Below, one piece after another: positions 43,121-52,546 of a stretch of DNA of 64,000 nucleotides. Numbering within the stretch: the stretch's first letter is position 1; each line of letters starts with the position of its first letter. The translations under genes were made by a program, and so were the position numbers. The stretch comes from Rhodoblastus sp963736175 (GTDB lineage: Bacteria > Pseudomonadota > Alphaproteobacteria > Rhizobiales > Beijerinckiaceae). The stretch covers positions 36,927-100,926 of the forward strand of contig CAVTNU010000004.1 in assembly GCA_963736175.1 (NCBI GenBank). The letters run 5' to 3'. Below the pieces are notes generated by a model that was given only the letters and a program-made list of their open reading frames with translations, was not told the DNA's origin and did not search any database.

Positions 43121-43975
43121 CGACGCGACGAGACGCGCCAGCCGCATGCCTTTCGACGCGAGCAGTTCAGCGAAGCGCTCGGACAGCAGGAAGGCCAGTT
43201 CGGTCTCGCGCGAAGCGGTCACCGGATCGAGCCGCGCCAATTCGGCGTCGACATGGCCCGGATGGCACATGATCAGCATATTCTCGCCCGGCGCATCGAG
43301 ATAGGTCGCGAAATCGCGCCCGTAATCGGCCGCGGCGTCGAAATCGGAAAAGCCGGAAAAACCATCGTTGAGGGCGAACCCGGCGCGCTTCGCCCGCGCG
43401 GCGAAACCCTGCGCCAGCGACGCCACGGTCAACGCCTTGCCCGCGTGCCGCCCCCGCGCGAAAATACGCATGGGCCGGTCGGCGCTGTCGCGCAGCCAGA
43501 CCTTTCCCGCCCAACCGCGCGCCCCAAGCTCGTCGAGCAGCCAGACGCGGATATGGGGCAGCACTTGAACATGCTGGTGGCCGTCGACGAAATCGGGCGC
43601 GCGGCCCCTATGCTCGACGAAAGCGTCGAGCTGGCGCGCGAGTTCGGCCTTGATCTCCGCGGCCGGCAACGCGCCGCGCCAGGCGGCGGGAACGATGCTC
43701 CGCATCGAGGGAAACGCGCGCCCCGGCGCAAAGCTCGGCATCGGCCCAAGCGGCGCGCCCAGCGTCAGGTTGAAGTGCAGGCCGATGTCGGCCTCGGGCG
43801 CCAGCTCCCTGAACGCGCGCGCCGCCTGCGGCCAGTTCGGCTGCGTGGTCATCGCCGAGGTCGCGGTGAGACGGCGCGCCCCCAGCGCTTCGAGAATGCC
43901 GGCGGTGACGGCCGGCGACAGCGCGAAATCGTCGGCGCAAAGCGCAAAATCGCGGATCTGGAGCGCAGACGGCAT
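43115..43975 (-). CDS. hpnK: ChbG/HpnK-family deacetylase
   Basis: 286 aa YdjC-fold carbohydrate deacetylase. Seen: FALCADDFALSPAVTAGILEAL (metal Asp-Asp), DIGLHFNLTLGAP (metal His), FVDGHQHVQVLPHIR, and HPGHVD near the C-terminus. In hopanoid clusters HpnK is linked to glycosylated hopanoid synthesis; here the divergent neighbour is a lipid-linked-sugar glycosyltransferase, which fits modification of glycolipid amino sugars. ATG 43975 starts the family domain at once; the frame is open to 44170. Confidence 0.86.
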   Translation of the reverse strand: MPSALQIRDFALCADDFALSPAVTAGILEALGARRLTATSAMTTQPNWPQAARAFRELAPEADIGLHFNLTLGAPLGPMPSFAPGRAFPSMRSIVPAAWRGALPAAEIKAELARQLDAFVEHRGRAPDFVDGHQHVQVLPHIRVWLLDELGARGWAGKVWLRDSADRPMRIFARGRHAGKALTVASLAQGFAARAKRAGFALNDGFSGFSDFDAAADYGRDFATYLDAPGENMLIMCHPGHVDAELARLDPVTASRETELAFLLSERFAELLASKGMRLARLVASK

Positions 43976-44111
43976 CGGATTTCCAAAAAAAAGACTATCG
44001 ACCGCCCCTCGAGCGATCAATTCCGCCATGTTCTTGCGCATTTTTCGGCGCAAGCCTAGATCATTGTCGACAAAAGGCGGCGCCGGACAAAACCGCCGCG
44101 AGGATGCAATA

Positions 44112-45110
44112 ATGGACGCCGCCCATACCGCCGAACCGCCCGAGCTTTCCGTCATCGTGCCGGTTTTCAACGAAGCGGAGAACCTGCGGCCGCTTTTGGC
44201 GCGATTGCGCCCGGTCTTGGAGCGCTGCGTCGCCAGTTACGAAATCATCTTCGTCGACGACGGCTCGCGGGACCAGACTCTGTCGATTCTGCGCGCCGTG
44301 CACGACGAAGATTCCCACGTGCGGGCGCTGTCCTTCTCGCGCAATTTCGGCAAGGAAGTCGCTATCGCCGCGGGCGTCGACCACGCCAGCGGCCGGGGCG
44401 CGGTCATCATGGACGCCGATCTGCAGCATCCCCCGGAGGTCATCGAAACCTTCGTCGACAAGTGGCGTCAGGGCTTCCAGAACATCTATGGCGTCAGGCG
44501 CGACCGGCAAACGGATTCGGCCGCGCGCAAATGGCTGTCGCAGAACTTTTACAAGCTCTTTAAATCATTCGGGGAAATCGAGCTTCCCGAAGGCGCCGGC
44601 GACTTTCGCCTGCTCGACCGCACCGCCCTGCAGGCGCTGGCGACGATGCGCGAACGGGCGCGCTTCTCCAAGGGCCTTTACGCCTGGATCGGCTTCAAAT
44701 CAATCGGCGTGCCCTTCGACGTGTCGGAACGCCATTCCGGCGAATCGAAATTTTCCTATCGCAAGTTGACCCGCTTCGCGCTCGACGGGCTGATGTCCTT
44801 TTCCACATTGCCGCTGAAATTCTGGACCTATATCGGCCTGACGATTTCCGTCTTCGCCCTGACCAGCGCCGTCTATTTCGTGCTCGAAGCGATGGTGCGC
44901 GGCGTCGACGTGCCGGGCTACGCCTCGCTGATCGTCTCGGTGATGTTCTTCGCCGGCGTGCAGATGCTTTCACTCGGGGTGCTCGGAGAATATATCGGCC
45001 GCATTTTCGCCGAAGTTAAACGGCGCCCGCTTTACCTCGTCGCCGACCGGGTCGGCCTCGAGCATAGCAAAGAGGCGGGCCACCCGGTGCCGCTGCGCCA
45101 TCGCGGCTGA
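44112..45110 (+). CDS. Polyprenyl-phosphate glycosyltransferase (GT2, GtrB/ArnC-like)
   Basis: 332 aa. GT-A catalytic domain: LSVIVPVFNEAENLRPLL, FVDDGSRDQTLSIL, DADLQHPPEVI (DxD-like), GVRRDRQTDSAARKWLSQNFYKLF; then two C-terminal membrane helices (about 240-265 and 275-300: KFWTYIGLTISVFALTSAVYF, LIVSVMFFAGVQMLSLGVLGEYIGRIF). Adds a sugar from an NDP-donor to undecaprenyl phosphate. Divergent from hpnK with a short overlap of its possible upstream frame; both may act on one glycolipid. Confidence 0.9.
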   Translation: MDAAHTAEPPELSVIVPVFNEAENLRPLLARLRPVLERCVASYEIIFVDDGSRDQTLSILRAVHDEDSHVRALSFSRNFGKEVAIAAGVDHASGRGAVIMDADLQHPPEVIETFVDKWRQGFQNIYGVRRDRQTDSAARKWLSQNFYKLFKSFGEIELPEGAGDFRLLDRTALQALATMRERARFSKGLYAWIGFKSIGVPFDVSERHSGESKFSYRKLTRFALDGLMSFSTLPLKFWTYIGLTISVFALTSAVYFVLEAMVRGVDVPGYASLIVSVMFFAGVQMLSLGVLGEYIGRIFAEVKRRPLYLVADRVGLEHSKEAGHPVPLRHRG

Positions 45111-45190
45111 ACGCCCGCATTCCGAAAAGGCGCTAAATGTTAACGCGACCAGCCTAAAATCATTTATCTTGCTCCTTAGACCGGCGCCTC

Positions 45191-46732
45191 ATGTTCAAAA
45201 GCTTCCTTTCGGTCAGCGGATTTACGGCTTTGTCGCGCCTGACCGGGTTTATGCGCGACGTGATGCTGAGCGCGATGGTCGGCGCCGGCGCGACGGGCGA
45301 CGCCTTGACCGTCGCTTTGCGCCTGTCCAATCATTTTCGCGCCATTTTCGGCGAAGGCGCCTTCAACGCCGCCTATGTGCCGGCTTATCTTCGCGTCTAC
45401 GAGAAATCCGACGTCTGGGCGGCGCGCCATTTCGCCAACCAGATATTCACGCTGCTGTTCGCTTCGCAGGTCGTCATCCTGGCGCTCGGCTGGCTGTTCA
45501 TGCCCGGCTTTGTCGCATTGATGGCGCCCGGCTTTACCGACGATCCGCAAAAATTCGCGCTGGCGGTGTCGTTGACGAAGATCACATTCCCTTATCTGTT
45601 CTGCATCACGCTCGTCACCATGCACACCGCGACGCTCAACGCGCATGGCCAGTTCGCGGTCGGCGCCTTCGCCCCCGTGCTGCTCAACCTCGGCACGATG
45701 GCGTTTCTCGCCATAGCCTTTTTGTTTCCCAACGCCGCCTACGCGGCGGCCTTCGGCGTCCTGGCCTCCGGCTTCGCGCAACTGGCGCTGTTGCTGTTCG
45801 CGGCCTGGCGTTCGCATCTGATGGAAAAATTCGCGCGACCGAGCTGGAGCGCCGACGTGCGCCAGTTCTTTCGCGCCTTCGTACCGGCGGTGATCGGCTC
45901 CTCGGGGCTTCAGATCGCCGCCTTCGCCGACACGATCATCGGTTCGCTGCTGCCGACCGGCGGGCCGGCGTCGATCTATTACGCCGACCGGCTCTATCAA
46001 CTGCCGATCGGCCTTGTCGGCGTCGCCGCGGGTACGGTGCTGCTGCCCGAAATGAGCCGGCATTTCGCCCGCGAGGACTGGACCAGCGCCTTCACCGCGC
46101 AAAACCGCACCATGGCCATGACGCTGGTGCTGACGGCGCCGTTCTTCGTCGCCTTCCTGACGATTCCCGAAATCGTCATCAGGGCGGTGTTCGAGCATGG
46201 CGTCTTCCACGAGAACGACGCGATGGCGACCGCATCCGTCCTGTCGGCCTATGGTTTCGGCCTGATCGCCATGGTGGCGATCAACGCGTTGCGCTCCGGC
46301 TTTCAGGCGATCGGCGACACAAAAACGCCGATGTACGTTTCGCTCGCCGCGATCGGCGTGAACGTGCTTTTGAAAATTCTGCTCTACAAGCCGTACGGCG
46401 CGATGGGCATAGCGCTGGCGACCGCCGCCAACGCATGGATCAACTTGTTCGCGCTGATGGCGATCGGATTGCGCCGCAATTTGTTTCAGCCCGACGGCGA
46501 ACTCAAGCGCATCGCGCTGGCGGTGGCAACCGCCTCGGTCGTCCTCGCCAACGCCGCCATCTGGCTGTACCGGCCGTTCGACGCGCTGACGCGCGGATTC
46601 GGCGCCTTCGCCGCGCCGCTTGAGCTGTTGCTGTTCGGCGTCGTCGGCGTCGCCCTCTATGGCGGCGCGCTGATCGCCGGCTTCAGGACGCTCGACCTGT
46701 CCTTGAACAGAATCGGCCTGCGGCGCCAATAA
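45191..46732 (+). CDS. murJ: Lipid II flippase MurJ
   Basis: 513 aa MOP-superfamily protein with about 14 membrane helices, flipping lipid II across the inner membrane. Seen: SVSGFTALSRLTGFMRDVMLSAMVGAG near the N-terminus (family RxxGxxRD), FRAIFGEGAFNAAYVPAY, LPTGGPASIYYADRLYQLPIGLVGVAAGTVLLPEMSR, and GFGLIAMVAINALRSGFQAIGDTKTP. ATG start, full length. It ends 0 nt before the convergent hydrolase gene. Confidence 0.95.
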   Translation: MFKSFLSVSGFTALSRLTGFMRDVMLSAMVGAGATGDALTVALRLSNHFRAIFGEGAFNAAYVPAYLRVYEKSDVWAARHFANQIFTLLFASQVVILALGWLFMPGFVALMAPGFTDDPQKFALAVSLTKITFPYLFCITLVTMHTATLNAHGQFAVGAFAPVLLNLGTMAFLAIAFLFPNAAYAAAFGVLASGFAQLALLLFAAWRSHLMEKFARPSWSADVRQFFRAFVPAVIGSSGLQIAAFADTIIGSLLPTGGPASIYYADRLYQLPIGLVGVAAGTVLLPEMSRHFAREDWTSAFTAQNRTMAMTLVLTAPFFVAFLTIPEIVIRAVFEHGVFHENDAMATASVLSAYGFGLIAMVAINALRSGFQAIGDTKTPMYVSLAAIGVNVLLKILLYKPYGAMGIALATAANAWINLFALMAIGLRRNLFQPDGELKRIALAVATASVVLANAAIWLYRPFDALTRGFGAFAAPLELLLFGVVGVALYGGALIAGFRTLDLSLNRIGLRRQ

Positions 46733-47617
46733 TTACCGACCGATGAAGTCGTCGATCAGCGCGTTCACCCGTTCGGGAAACTCATGCGCGATCCAATGCG
46801 TCGCCTGCGCCAGCCGCTCGATGCGCAGGTCCGGAACGAATTCCTCCAGGCCGTCGAGCAGACTTGGCAGCAACGCCTTGTCCTTTTCTCCCCAGATCAC
46901 CAGCGTCGGAACGTTGACGCGAAAACGCGCCGGATCGATCGCGACTTTGGCGCGGGGCTTCGCCTGCTCGCCTTCGGGCGGGTGCAGAGGCGAGGCGCGA
47001 TAGTAATTCAATCCGCCGGTCAACGCGCCCGGCTGCGACCAGGCCGTGCGATAGGCGGGCCATTCGTCCGCGCCGATCTCGCCCGCGCCGCCCTTCCAGC
47101 CCGCCATCATCGCGCGCAAAAAGGCGAAATCGTTTTCGGCGAGCTTTTGCTCCGCCTGCGCCGTGCGAAAGAAATTCATATAGGCGCTGGCCGCCTGCTG
47201 ATCGGCGTTCTCGGCCAGTTCGCGCGCGAACAGCACAGGATGCGGCGCGTTGAGAATGACCAGCTTCTCCACGCATTCTGGATGTTGGGCGGCAAGATTC
47301 CAGGCGATCGCGCCGCCCCAGTCATGGGCGACGACAATCGCCCTGCCCGATCCCAATTTGTCGATCAAACCGCGTAAGTCGGCGACGATATGCTGGGGTC
47401 GATAGGCTTCGACGTCCTTCGGCTTGTCGGAAAGATTAAAGCCGCGCAGATCGGGCGCCACGGCGAAGAACCGGCTGGAGAAATGTTCGATCTGTCGTCG
47501 CCAGGCCCCGGAAAATTCCGGAAAGCCATGCACGAACAAGATCAGATCGCCTTTGCCCGCGCCGATGCAATGAAGGCGCGCTTCGCCGGTCTCGACAAAG
47601 AACGATTCAAACTCCAT
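46733..47617 (-). CDS. Epoxide-hydrolase-like alpha/beta hydrolase
   Basis: 294 aa. Seen: LFVHGFPEFSGAWRRQIEHF (HGxP oxyanion hole, typical of epoxide hydrolases and haloacetate dehalogenases), nucleophile Asp in VVAHDWGGAIAWNLA, acid in VIWGEKDKALLPSLLDGL and His in QATHWIAHEFPERV. The Asp nucleophile, rather than Ser, points to an epoxide hydrolase or dehalogenase. Substrate unknown. Stop codon abuts that of murJ with no spacer. Confidence 0.85.
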   Translation of the reverse strand: MEFESFFVETGEARLHCIGAGKGDLILFVHGFPEFSGAWRRQIEHFSSRFFAVAPDLRGFNLSDKPKDVEAYRPQHIVADLRGLIDKLGSGRAIVVAHDWGGAIAWNLAAQHPECVEKLVILNAPHPVLFARELAENADQQAASAYMNFFRTAQAEQKLAENDFAFLRAMMAGWKGGAGEIGADEWPAYRTAWSQPGALTGGLNYYRASPLHPPEGEQAKPRAKVAIDPARFRVNVPTLVIWGEKDKALLPSLLDGLEEFVPDLRIERLAQATHWIAHEFPERVNALIDDFIGR

Positions 47618-47635
47618 GCCGCGCCGCGCCCCGTT

Positions 47636-49861
47636 TCATCGCAAATCCAGCACATTGCCGTTGTTGCGCGTCAGGCGCAAAAGTCCCCTGGAGGAAAGAG
47701 GTAAAGGCTCGATTTCGGCGCGACCGCCTTTGCCCGAGGCCTTCATCAGCGTTTCGATATTGCCCAGGGCGTCGATCGATTGGTGCGACAACTGCGGCGA
47801 ACGCGGGCCGGCCGCGGCCGCGGCGACGACGTCCGCGCCCTTATCTTGCGGCGGCGCGGCGGGCGCGCCCGGCATTGGTTTCAGATCGACGCCGCGATGG
47901 GCGTATTCCATGATGTCGTGCCAGGTCATCGCCGGCAAAGTGCCGCCGGTCATGTTTTCCATCGATTGGTCGTCGTCATTGCCGAACCAGACAGCGCCGA
48001 CGAAATTGCCGGTGAAGCCGCAAAACCAGGCGTCCTTATAGCCGTTGGTGGTGCCCGTCTTGCCCGCCACGACGACGCCCGGCAATTGGGCGCGCCGGCC
48101 GGTTCCGGCCTCAACGACGCCGCGCAGCATCGAATCCATGTCGAGGATGAAACGCGGTTCGATGACTTGCTGCGGCTGCGGGCCGTCGCGCTCATGCGTG
48201 TAGATGACCTCGCCGCGGCTGTTGCGGATCTCCATCGCCGCATAAGGCTTGATGCGCTTGCCGCCATTGGCGAAAACCGCGTAACCGGTGACCTGATCCA
48301 TGACGCTGACGTCGTCGGCGCCAAGCGGCAAGGATTGCGTGTCTGGCAAGGGCGCGGTGACGCCCATGCGATGGGCGGTTTCGATGATGCGCGCCCGTCC
48401 GAGGCGAGGATTGCCGTCGCCGATGGCGATGGAGAGGCGCACGGCGACGGTGTTCAGCGAATGCGCCAGGGCGTTGGCCAACGGCATCGCGCCTCCGTAG
48501 GAGCCGCCGTAATTATGCGGACACCAATTGACGATGCAGATCGGCGCGTCGACGATCGTCGTCGTCGGCTTGAACTTGCCGGTCATCAAGGCGGTCAAAT
48601 AAACATAGGGCTTGAACGACGAACCCGGCTGGCGCTGCGCGTCGATAGCGCGGTTGAACTGACTGACGCCATAGTCGCGCCCACCGACGATGGCGTGCAC
48701 CGCGCCGAGCGGCTCCATGACAATGGCGGCGCTTTGTTTGGCGTGATAGCTCGGACCGCTTTCGCGCAACATAGTCTCGATGATGGATTCGGCATGTTTT
48801 TGCAAGCCCGAGTCGAGCGCCGTGCGCACGGTGAAGACGCGGTCGGAGCCGAGCTTGCCGCTGTCGGCAAGCGCCTTGATTTCGCCGAACGCCCAGTCGA
48901 GATACCAGTCCGGATCGGCCTGATCGTCGCGGTCGAGCGGCGATGCGGGATTGAGCTGCGCCTCTTCGATCTGGTTTTGCGTGCGGTAACCCGCCGCGAC
49001 CATATTGGCGAGCACATCGTTGGCCCTGGCGCGGGCCGCCGGCAAATTGACATGCGGCGCATATTTCGCCGGCGCTTTGAACAGGCCGGCCAGCATCGCC
49101 GCCTGCGCCAGGGTGACGTCACGGATCGACTTGCCGAAATAGAACTGCGCCGCCGCCTGAATGCCGAACGTGCCGCCGCCCATATAGGCGCGGTCGAGGT
49201 AGAGTTGCAGGATTTCGCGCTTCGACAAATGGCCTTCGAGCCAAAGCGCGAGGAAAGCTTCGTTGACCTTGCGGGTCAGCGTGCGCTCGTTCGACAGAAA
49301 GAGATTTTTCGCCAGCTGCTGTGTGATGGTCGAGCCGCCCTGCACCACGCCGGCATTGCGCGCATTGACGCTCAAGGCGCGGACAAGACCGACCGGATCG
49401 ATGCCCCAATGATCGAAAAACCGCCGGTCTTCGGTCGACAGCACGGCCTGGATCACATAGGACGGATATTGATCGAGCGGCACGGCGTCGTCGTGCAGAA
49501 TGCCGCGTCGGCCGACCTCGACGCCGAAACGATCCTGGAAGGTGACGGCGATATCGGTCTTTTTCAGCCAATCGTCGGCGGTAAAACGAAACGCCGGAAC
49601 AGCCAGCGCCAGCATAACGAGCGCGCCGCCCAACCCCATCGTCAGCGCTTCGCCGGCCAATTCCGCGCCAAAGCGCGTCAAGCCGCGCACGTGGAAGCGC
49701 TCCATGAAACCGGAAAAACCGCGCCAGACGTCGCCGATCCGGCGCGAAGCGTCGAAAAGCGAGGAGTCGATGAACGAATCGATCGCCAGCAACGCGTTGA
49801 CGACGCGCCGTTTCAACTTTTCCGATCGCGGGCTTTCGAACACTCGGATGACGCTCCTCAA
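47636..49861 (-). CDS. Penicillin-binding protein 1A-type glycan polymerase/transpeptidase
   Basis: 741 aa class A PBP. Cytoplasmic tail, one membrane anchor (about 72-92), GT51 domain with STEDRRFFDHWGID (catalytic Glu), GGSTITQQLAKNLFLSNERT, KVNEAFLALWLE and AYMGGGTFGIQAAAQFYFGK, and a transpeptidase domain with SSFK (QPGSSFKPYVY), SLN (AHSLNTVAV) and KTGTT. All active-site motifs are intact. TTG start at 49861; no ATG lies near. Downstream neighbour of the hydrolase on the same strand, 18 nt apart. Confidence 0.92.
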   Translation of the reverse strand: MRSVIRVFESPRSEKLKRRVVNALLAIDSFIDSSLFDASRRIGDVWRGFSGFMERFHVRGLTRFGAELAGEALTMGLGGALVMLALAVPAFRFTADDWLKKTDIAVTFQDRFGVEVGRRGILHDDAVPLDQYPSYVIQAVLSTEDRRFFDHWGIDPVGLVRALSVNARNAGVVQGGSTITQQLAKNLFLSNERTLTRKVNEAFLALWLEGHLSKREILQLYLDRAYMGGGTFGIQAAAQFYFGKSIRDVTLAQAAMLAGLFKAPAKYAPHVNLPAARARANDVLANMVAAGYRTQNQIEEAQLNPASPLDRDDQADPDWYLDWAFGEIKALADSGKLGSDRVFTVRTALDSGLQKHAESIIETMLRESGPSYHAKQSAAIVMEPLGAVHAIVGGRDYGVSQFNRAIDAQRQPGSSFKPYVYLTALMTGKFKPTTTIVDAPICIVNWCPHNYGGSYGGAMPLANALAHSLNTVAVRLSIAIGDGNPRLGRARIIETAHRMGVTAPLPDTQSLPLGADDVSVMDQVTGYAVFANGGKRIKPYAAMEIRNSRGEVIYTHERDGPQPQQVIEPRFILDMDSMLRGVVEAGTGRRAQLPGVVVAGKTGTTNGYKDAWFCGFTGNFVGAVWFGNDDDQSMENMTGGTLPAMTWHDIMEYAHRGVDLKPMPGAPAAPPQDKGADVVAAAAAGPRSPQLSHQSIDALGNIETLMKASGKGGRAEIEPLPLSSRGLLRLTRNNGNVLDLR

Positions 49862-50103
49862 CGCGCACAGGACGACGCGGCCAAACCGACGTCGTTTTTA
49901 GCATTTTGTTAACCGACTTGACGAGAGGCCTTGCGCGGCGCCATGCGATAGGCCTGCAATTTGGTCATTTTTGCGCAATAGCCTTTGTCCCGGCGCTTGC
50001 GTTCCGCAAAGTCGGCGCCAGCGTCAGACGTTTCGAATCGGGACGGTCAGAGGCGTCGCCGCGGAGGAAATGCGCCCCGCGCCACAATTGGAGACATGCG
50101 AAT

Positions 50104-50652
50104 TTGCCTGACGCCGACCCCAAACGGCCGCCGCCGACGCGCCAGCCACCGGAAAAACCCGCGCCATTTTGGCGCAAGGGGCTGGCGAATTTGACAAAAA
50201 AGGAATGGGAAAGCCTCTGCGACGGTTGCGGACGGTGTTGCCTTGTCAAGCTGGAAGACGAGGACACGGGCCAAATCCATTTCACCGATGTGGGCTGCCG
50301 CCTGCTCGACGCCTCCTGCGCGCGTTGCGCCGATTACGGCCACAGGTCGCGGCGGGTGCCCGATTGCGTCCGCCTCGACGCGCGGCAGGCGATGAGTTTG
50401 GCCTGGCTGCCGCCGACCTGCGCCTATCGGTTGGTCGGTGCCGGTTTCGATCTGCCCGACTGGCATCCCCTCGTCAGCGGACGCCCCGAAAGCGTCGTCG
50501 AGGCCGGAATCTCGGTGATCGGTCGCGTCGCCGCGCTGGAAGACGAGATAACCTTAGCTGGCATGATCGACCACATCGTCGCCTGGCCCGGCAAGTTTCC
50601 CCGAGCGGCGAAAGGCAAAAGCGCCGGCCGGTCGCCGCGCCGCGCGGTTTAG
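50104..50652 (+). CDS. YcgN/YkgJ-type cysteine-cluster protein (UPF0260)
   Basis: 182 aa. Seen: WESLCDGCGRCCLVKLEDEDTG (CxxCxxCC), then FTDVGCRLLDASCARCADYGHR and VPDCVRL, then LPPTCAYRLVGAG, the UPF0260 pattern that probably binds zinc or an Fe-S cluster. No ATG is in frame ahead of this core; TTG at 50104 has GGAG 9 nt upstream and is chosen. Function unknown. Convergent with the M20 peptidase gene (23 nt apart). Confidence 0.85.
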   Translation: MPDADPKRPPPTRQPPEKPAPFWRKGLANLTKKEWESLCDGCGRCCLVKLEDEDTGQIHFTDVGCRLLDASCARCADYGHRSRRVPDCVRLDARQAMSLAWLPPTCAYRLVGAGFDLPDWHPLVSGRPESVVEAGISVIGRVAALEDEITLAGMIDHIVAWPGKFPRAAKGKSAGRSPRRAV

Positions 50653-50675
50653 CGCCGCAGGCGGCGTTCGCGCCA

Positions 50676-52058
50676 TCACGAAGCCAGCGCCGTCAACATG
50701 CGCGCCCAGCTTCTCGCGCCCTTCTGGAACGACGATAATTCATATTTTTCGTTGGGCGAATGAATGCGGTCGTCGTCGAGGCCGAAACCGACCATCAGCG
50801 CATCCATTTTCAACTCGCGCTTGAACAGGCCGACGATCGGGATCGAACCGCCCGAGGCGGCCAGCACCGCCGGCTTGCCCCATTCCTCCTCCAGCGCGCG
50901 CTCGGCGCGTTTCAGCGCCTCAGAGCGGAAGGGCAAGGAGATCGCGGCGCTGGCGCCATGGCTGATAAATTCGGCGCGGCAGTCCGCCGGCAAATTCTCG
51001 CGGACAAAGCCGCGAAAATTTTCGGCGATCGCCTGCGGGTCTTGTTTGCCGACAAGGCGGAAGGAAAACTTGGCGCTGGCCTGCGCCGGCAGCACGGTTT
51101 TCGACCCCTGCCCGGTATAGCCGCCGAAAACGCCGTTCACATCGCAGGTCGGACGCGCCCAGATCTGCTCCAGAACGCTACGCCCCGCCTCGCCGGCGGG
51201 AACAGACAGGCCGACCTCGCCCAGAAAGGCCTTTTCGTCGAAGTCCAGCGCCTCCCATTGCCGGGCGACATCCTCAGGCAATTCCTCGACGCCGTCGTAA
51301 AAGCCGTCCAGCGTGACGCGGCCCTCCTCGTCATGCAGACCGGCGATGATCTTCGCCAGAACGTGGATGGGATTGACGGCCGGGCCGCCGAACATGCCCG
51401 AATGCAGATCGCGCGACGCCGCCTTGATCTTGACCTCTTCGAGCACCAGACCGCGCAACATGCAGGTCACGAGCGGCGTCGACTTGTCCCACATGTTGGT
51501 GTCGCAGGCGAGCATCAGATCGGCCTTCAGCTCCTTGCGGTTTTCGGCGAGAAAACTTGGCAAGGACGGCGAACCGGTCTCCTCCTCGCCCTCGAACAGA
51601 ATGGTGAGGTTGCATGGCGGACCGCCATGGGCGCGGAAGGCTCGGCAAGCCTCGACAAAGGTCATCAATTGCCCCTTGTCGTCGGCGGCGCCGCGCGCGA
51701 CGATTTTCTGGCCGTTCGGCGCATCGACGAGACGCGGGGCGAACGGATCGGTTTGCCAAAGGTCGAGCGGGTCGACCGGCTGCACGTCGTAATGGCCGTA
51801 AAACAAGACGTGCGGCGCGTCGGCGCGCGCCGCTTTGGCTTTGGCGACGACCATCGGCCGACCGGACGTCGGACGCACGGAAGCCTCGAAACCGATCGCG
51901 GTCAACTCCTTCGCCAGCCAGTCGGCGGCCCGGCCGCACTCGTCGGCGAAGGCGGGATCAGTCGAAATCGATTTGATGCGCAGGAATTCGAACAATCGAT
52001 CGAGCGCGTCCTGACGGCCCTGGTCCAACGTCTGCAGAACTTTTTCAAGCGTGGACAT
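50676..52058 (-). CDS. M20-family metallopeptidase (dipeptidase/deacylase)
   Basis: 460 aa di-zinc peptidase. Metal and catalytic motifs: HVLFYGHYDVQP (His, Asp), RGAADDKGQL (bridging Asp), ILFEGEEETGSPSL (catalytic Glu and ligand Glu), ACDTNMW, RDLHSGMFGG (dimerisation His) and DRIHSPNEKYEL (final His). Cuts small peptides or acyl-amino acids. ATG 52058 gives the usual N-terminus; the frame runs to 52130. An adjacent palindromic element occupies the upstream region. Confidence 0.9.
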   Translation of the reverse strand: MSTLEKVLQTLDQGRQDALDRLFEFLRIKSISTDPAFADECGRAADWLAKELTAIGFEASVRPTSGRPMVVAKAKAARADAPHVLFYGHYDVQPVDPLDLWQTDPFAPRLVDAPNGQKIVARGAADDKGQLMTFVEACRAFRAHGGPPCNLTILFEGEEETGSPSLPSFLAENRKELKADLMLACDTNMWDKSTPLVTCMLRGLVLEEVKIKAASRDLHSGMFGGPAVNPIHVLAKIIAGLHDEEGRVTLDGFYDGVEELPEDVARQWEALDFDEKAFLGEVGLSVPAGEAGRSVLEQIWARPTCDVNGVFGGYTGQGSKTVLPAQASAKFSFRLVGKQDPQAIAENFRGFVRENLPADCRAEFISHGASAAISLPFRSEALKRAERALEEEWGKPAVLAASGGSIPIVGLFKRELKMDALMVGFGLDDDRIHSPNEKYELSSFQKGARSWARMLTALAS

Positions 52059-52138
52059 GTCGACTCCAGAATATCTCGCAGCGCCCGGAACGCGATCGAA
52101 CGTCGGTTCGAGCGCCGCGCCGATCGCCACTCGAACCT

Positions 52139-52406
52139 AGAGCAGGTTGCTCTCACATGGAACCACCTGCGTTGCGCTGCGGCGAGTTGATCCGCCAGGA
52201 GGCGCGGGCGGCGCGATGCCGGCGCATCGGGCAAGCGCGCCGACGCGGCGGGCGGCCGCCGCAGGACAACCCGAAGGGCCCGCCGCTTTTGCCCCATGGG
52301 AGCGTCGAACGGCTTGGCCGTGTCCCCGACACGGCCTTCGCCCTTCTCCTGCCCCTGAGACAAAAGCAATCGGCGCAAGTGATTCCATGTGAGAGCAACC
52401 TGCTCT
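52139..52406. repeat. 268-bp element with perfect 24-bp inverted ends
   Basis: Left arm 52139-52162 starts AGAGCAGGTTGCTCTCACAT; right arm 52383-52406 is its exact complement. Interior is GC-rich with no coding signature. It is distinct from the element at 42839 but of almost the same length. No target duplication is evident. It fills most of the 488 nt between the M20 peptidase and the TPR gene. Confidence 0.75.
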
Positions 52407-52546
52407 TAACAGGATTGGCGAAAGTGAAAACCGCCTCCCGGCCAAATTCCGCCATAGTCGTCGTCGACTTGGCTTCGCGTCCAGATTGGTCTAGGACCTG
52501 CCGCAACGACTTGAATTTGCGGCGAGCGACGCCAGAGGAGGAAATC

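Noticed and set aside
47780..49912. 710-aa frame antisense to the PBP1A gene
   Set aside because: Same shadow effect; the sense product has every GT51 and transpeptidase motif.
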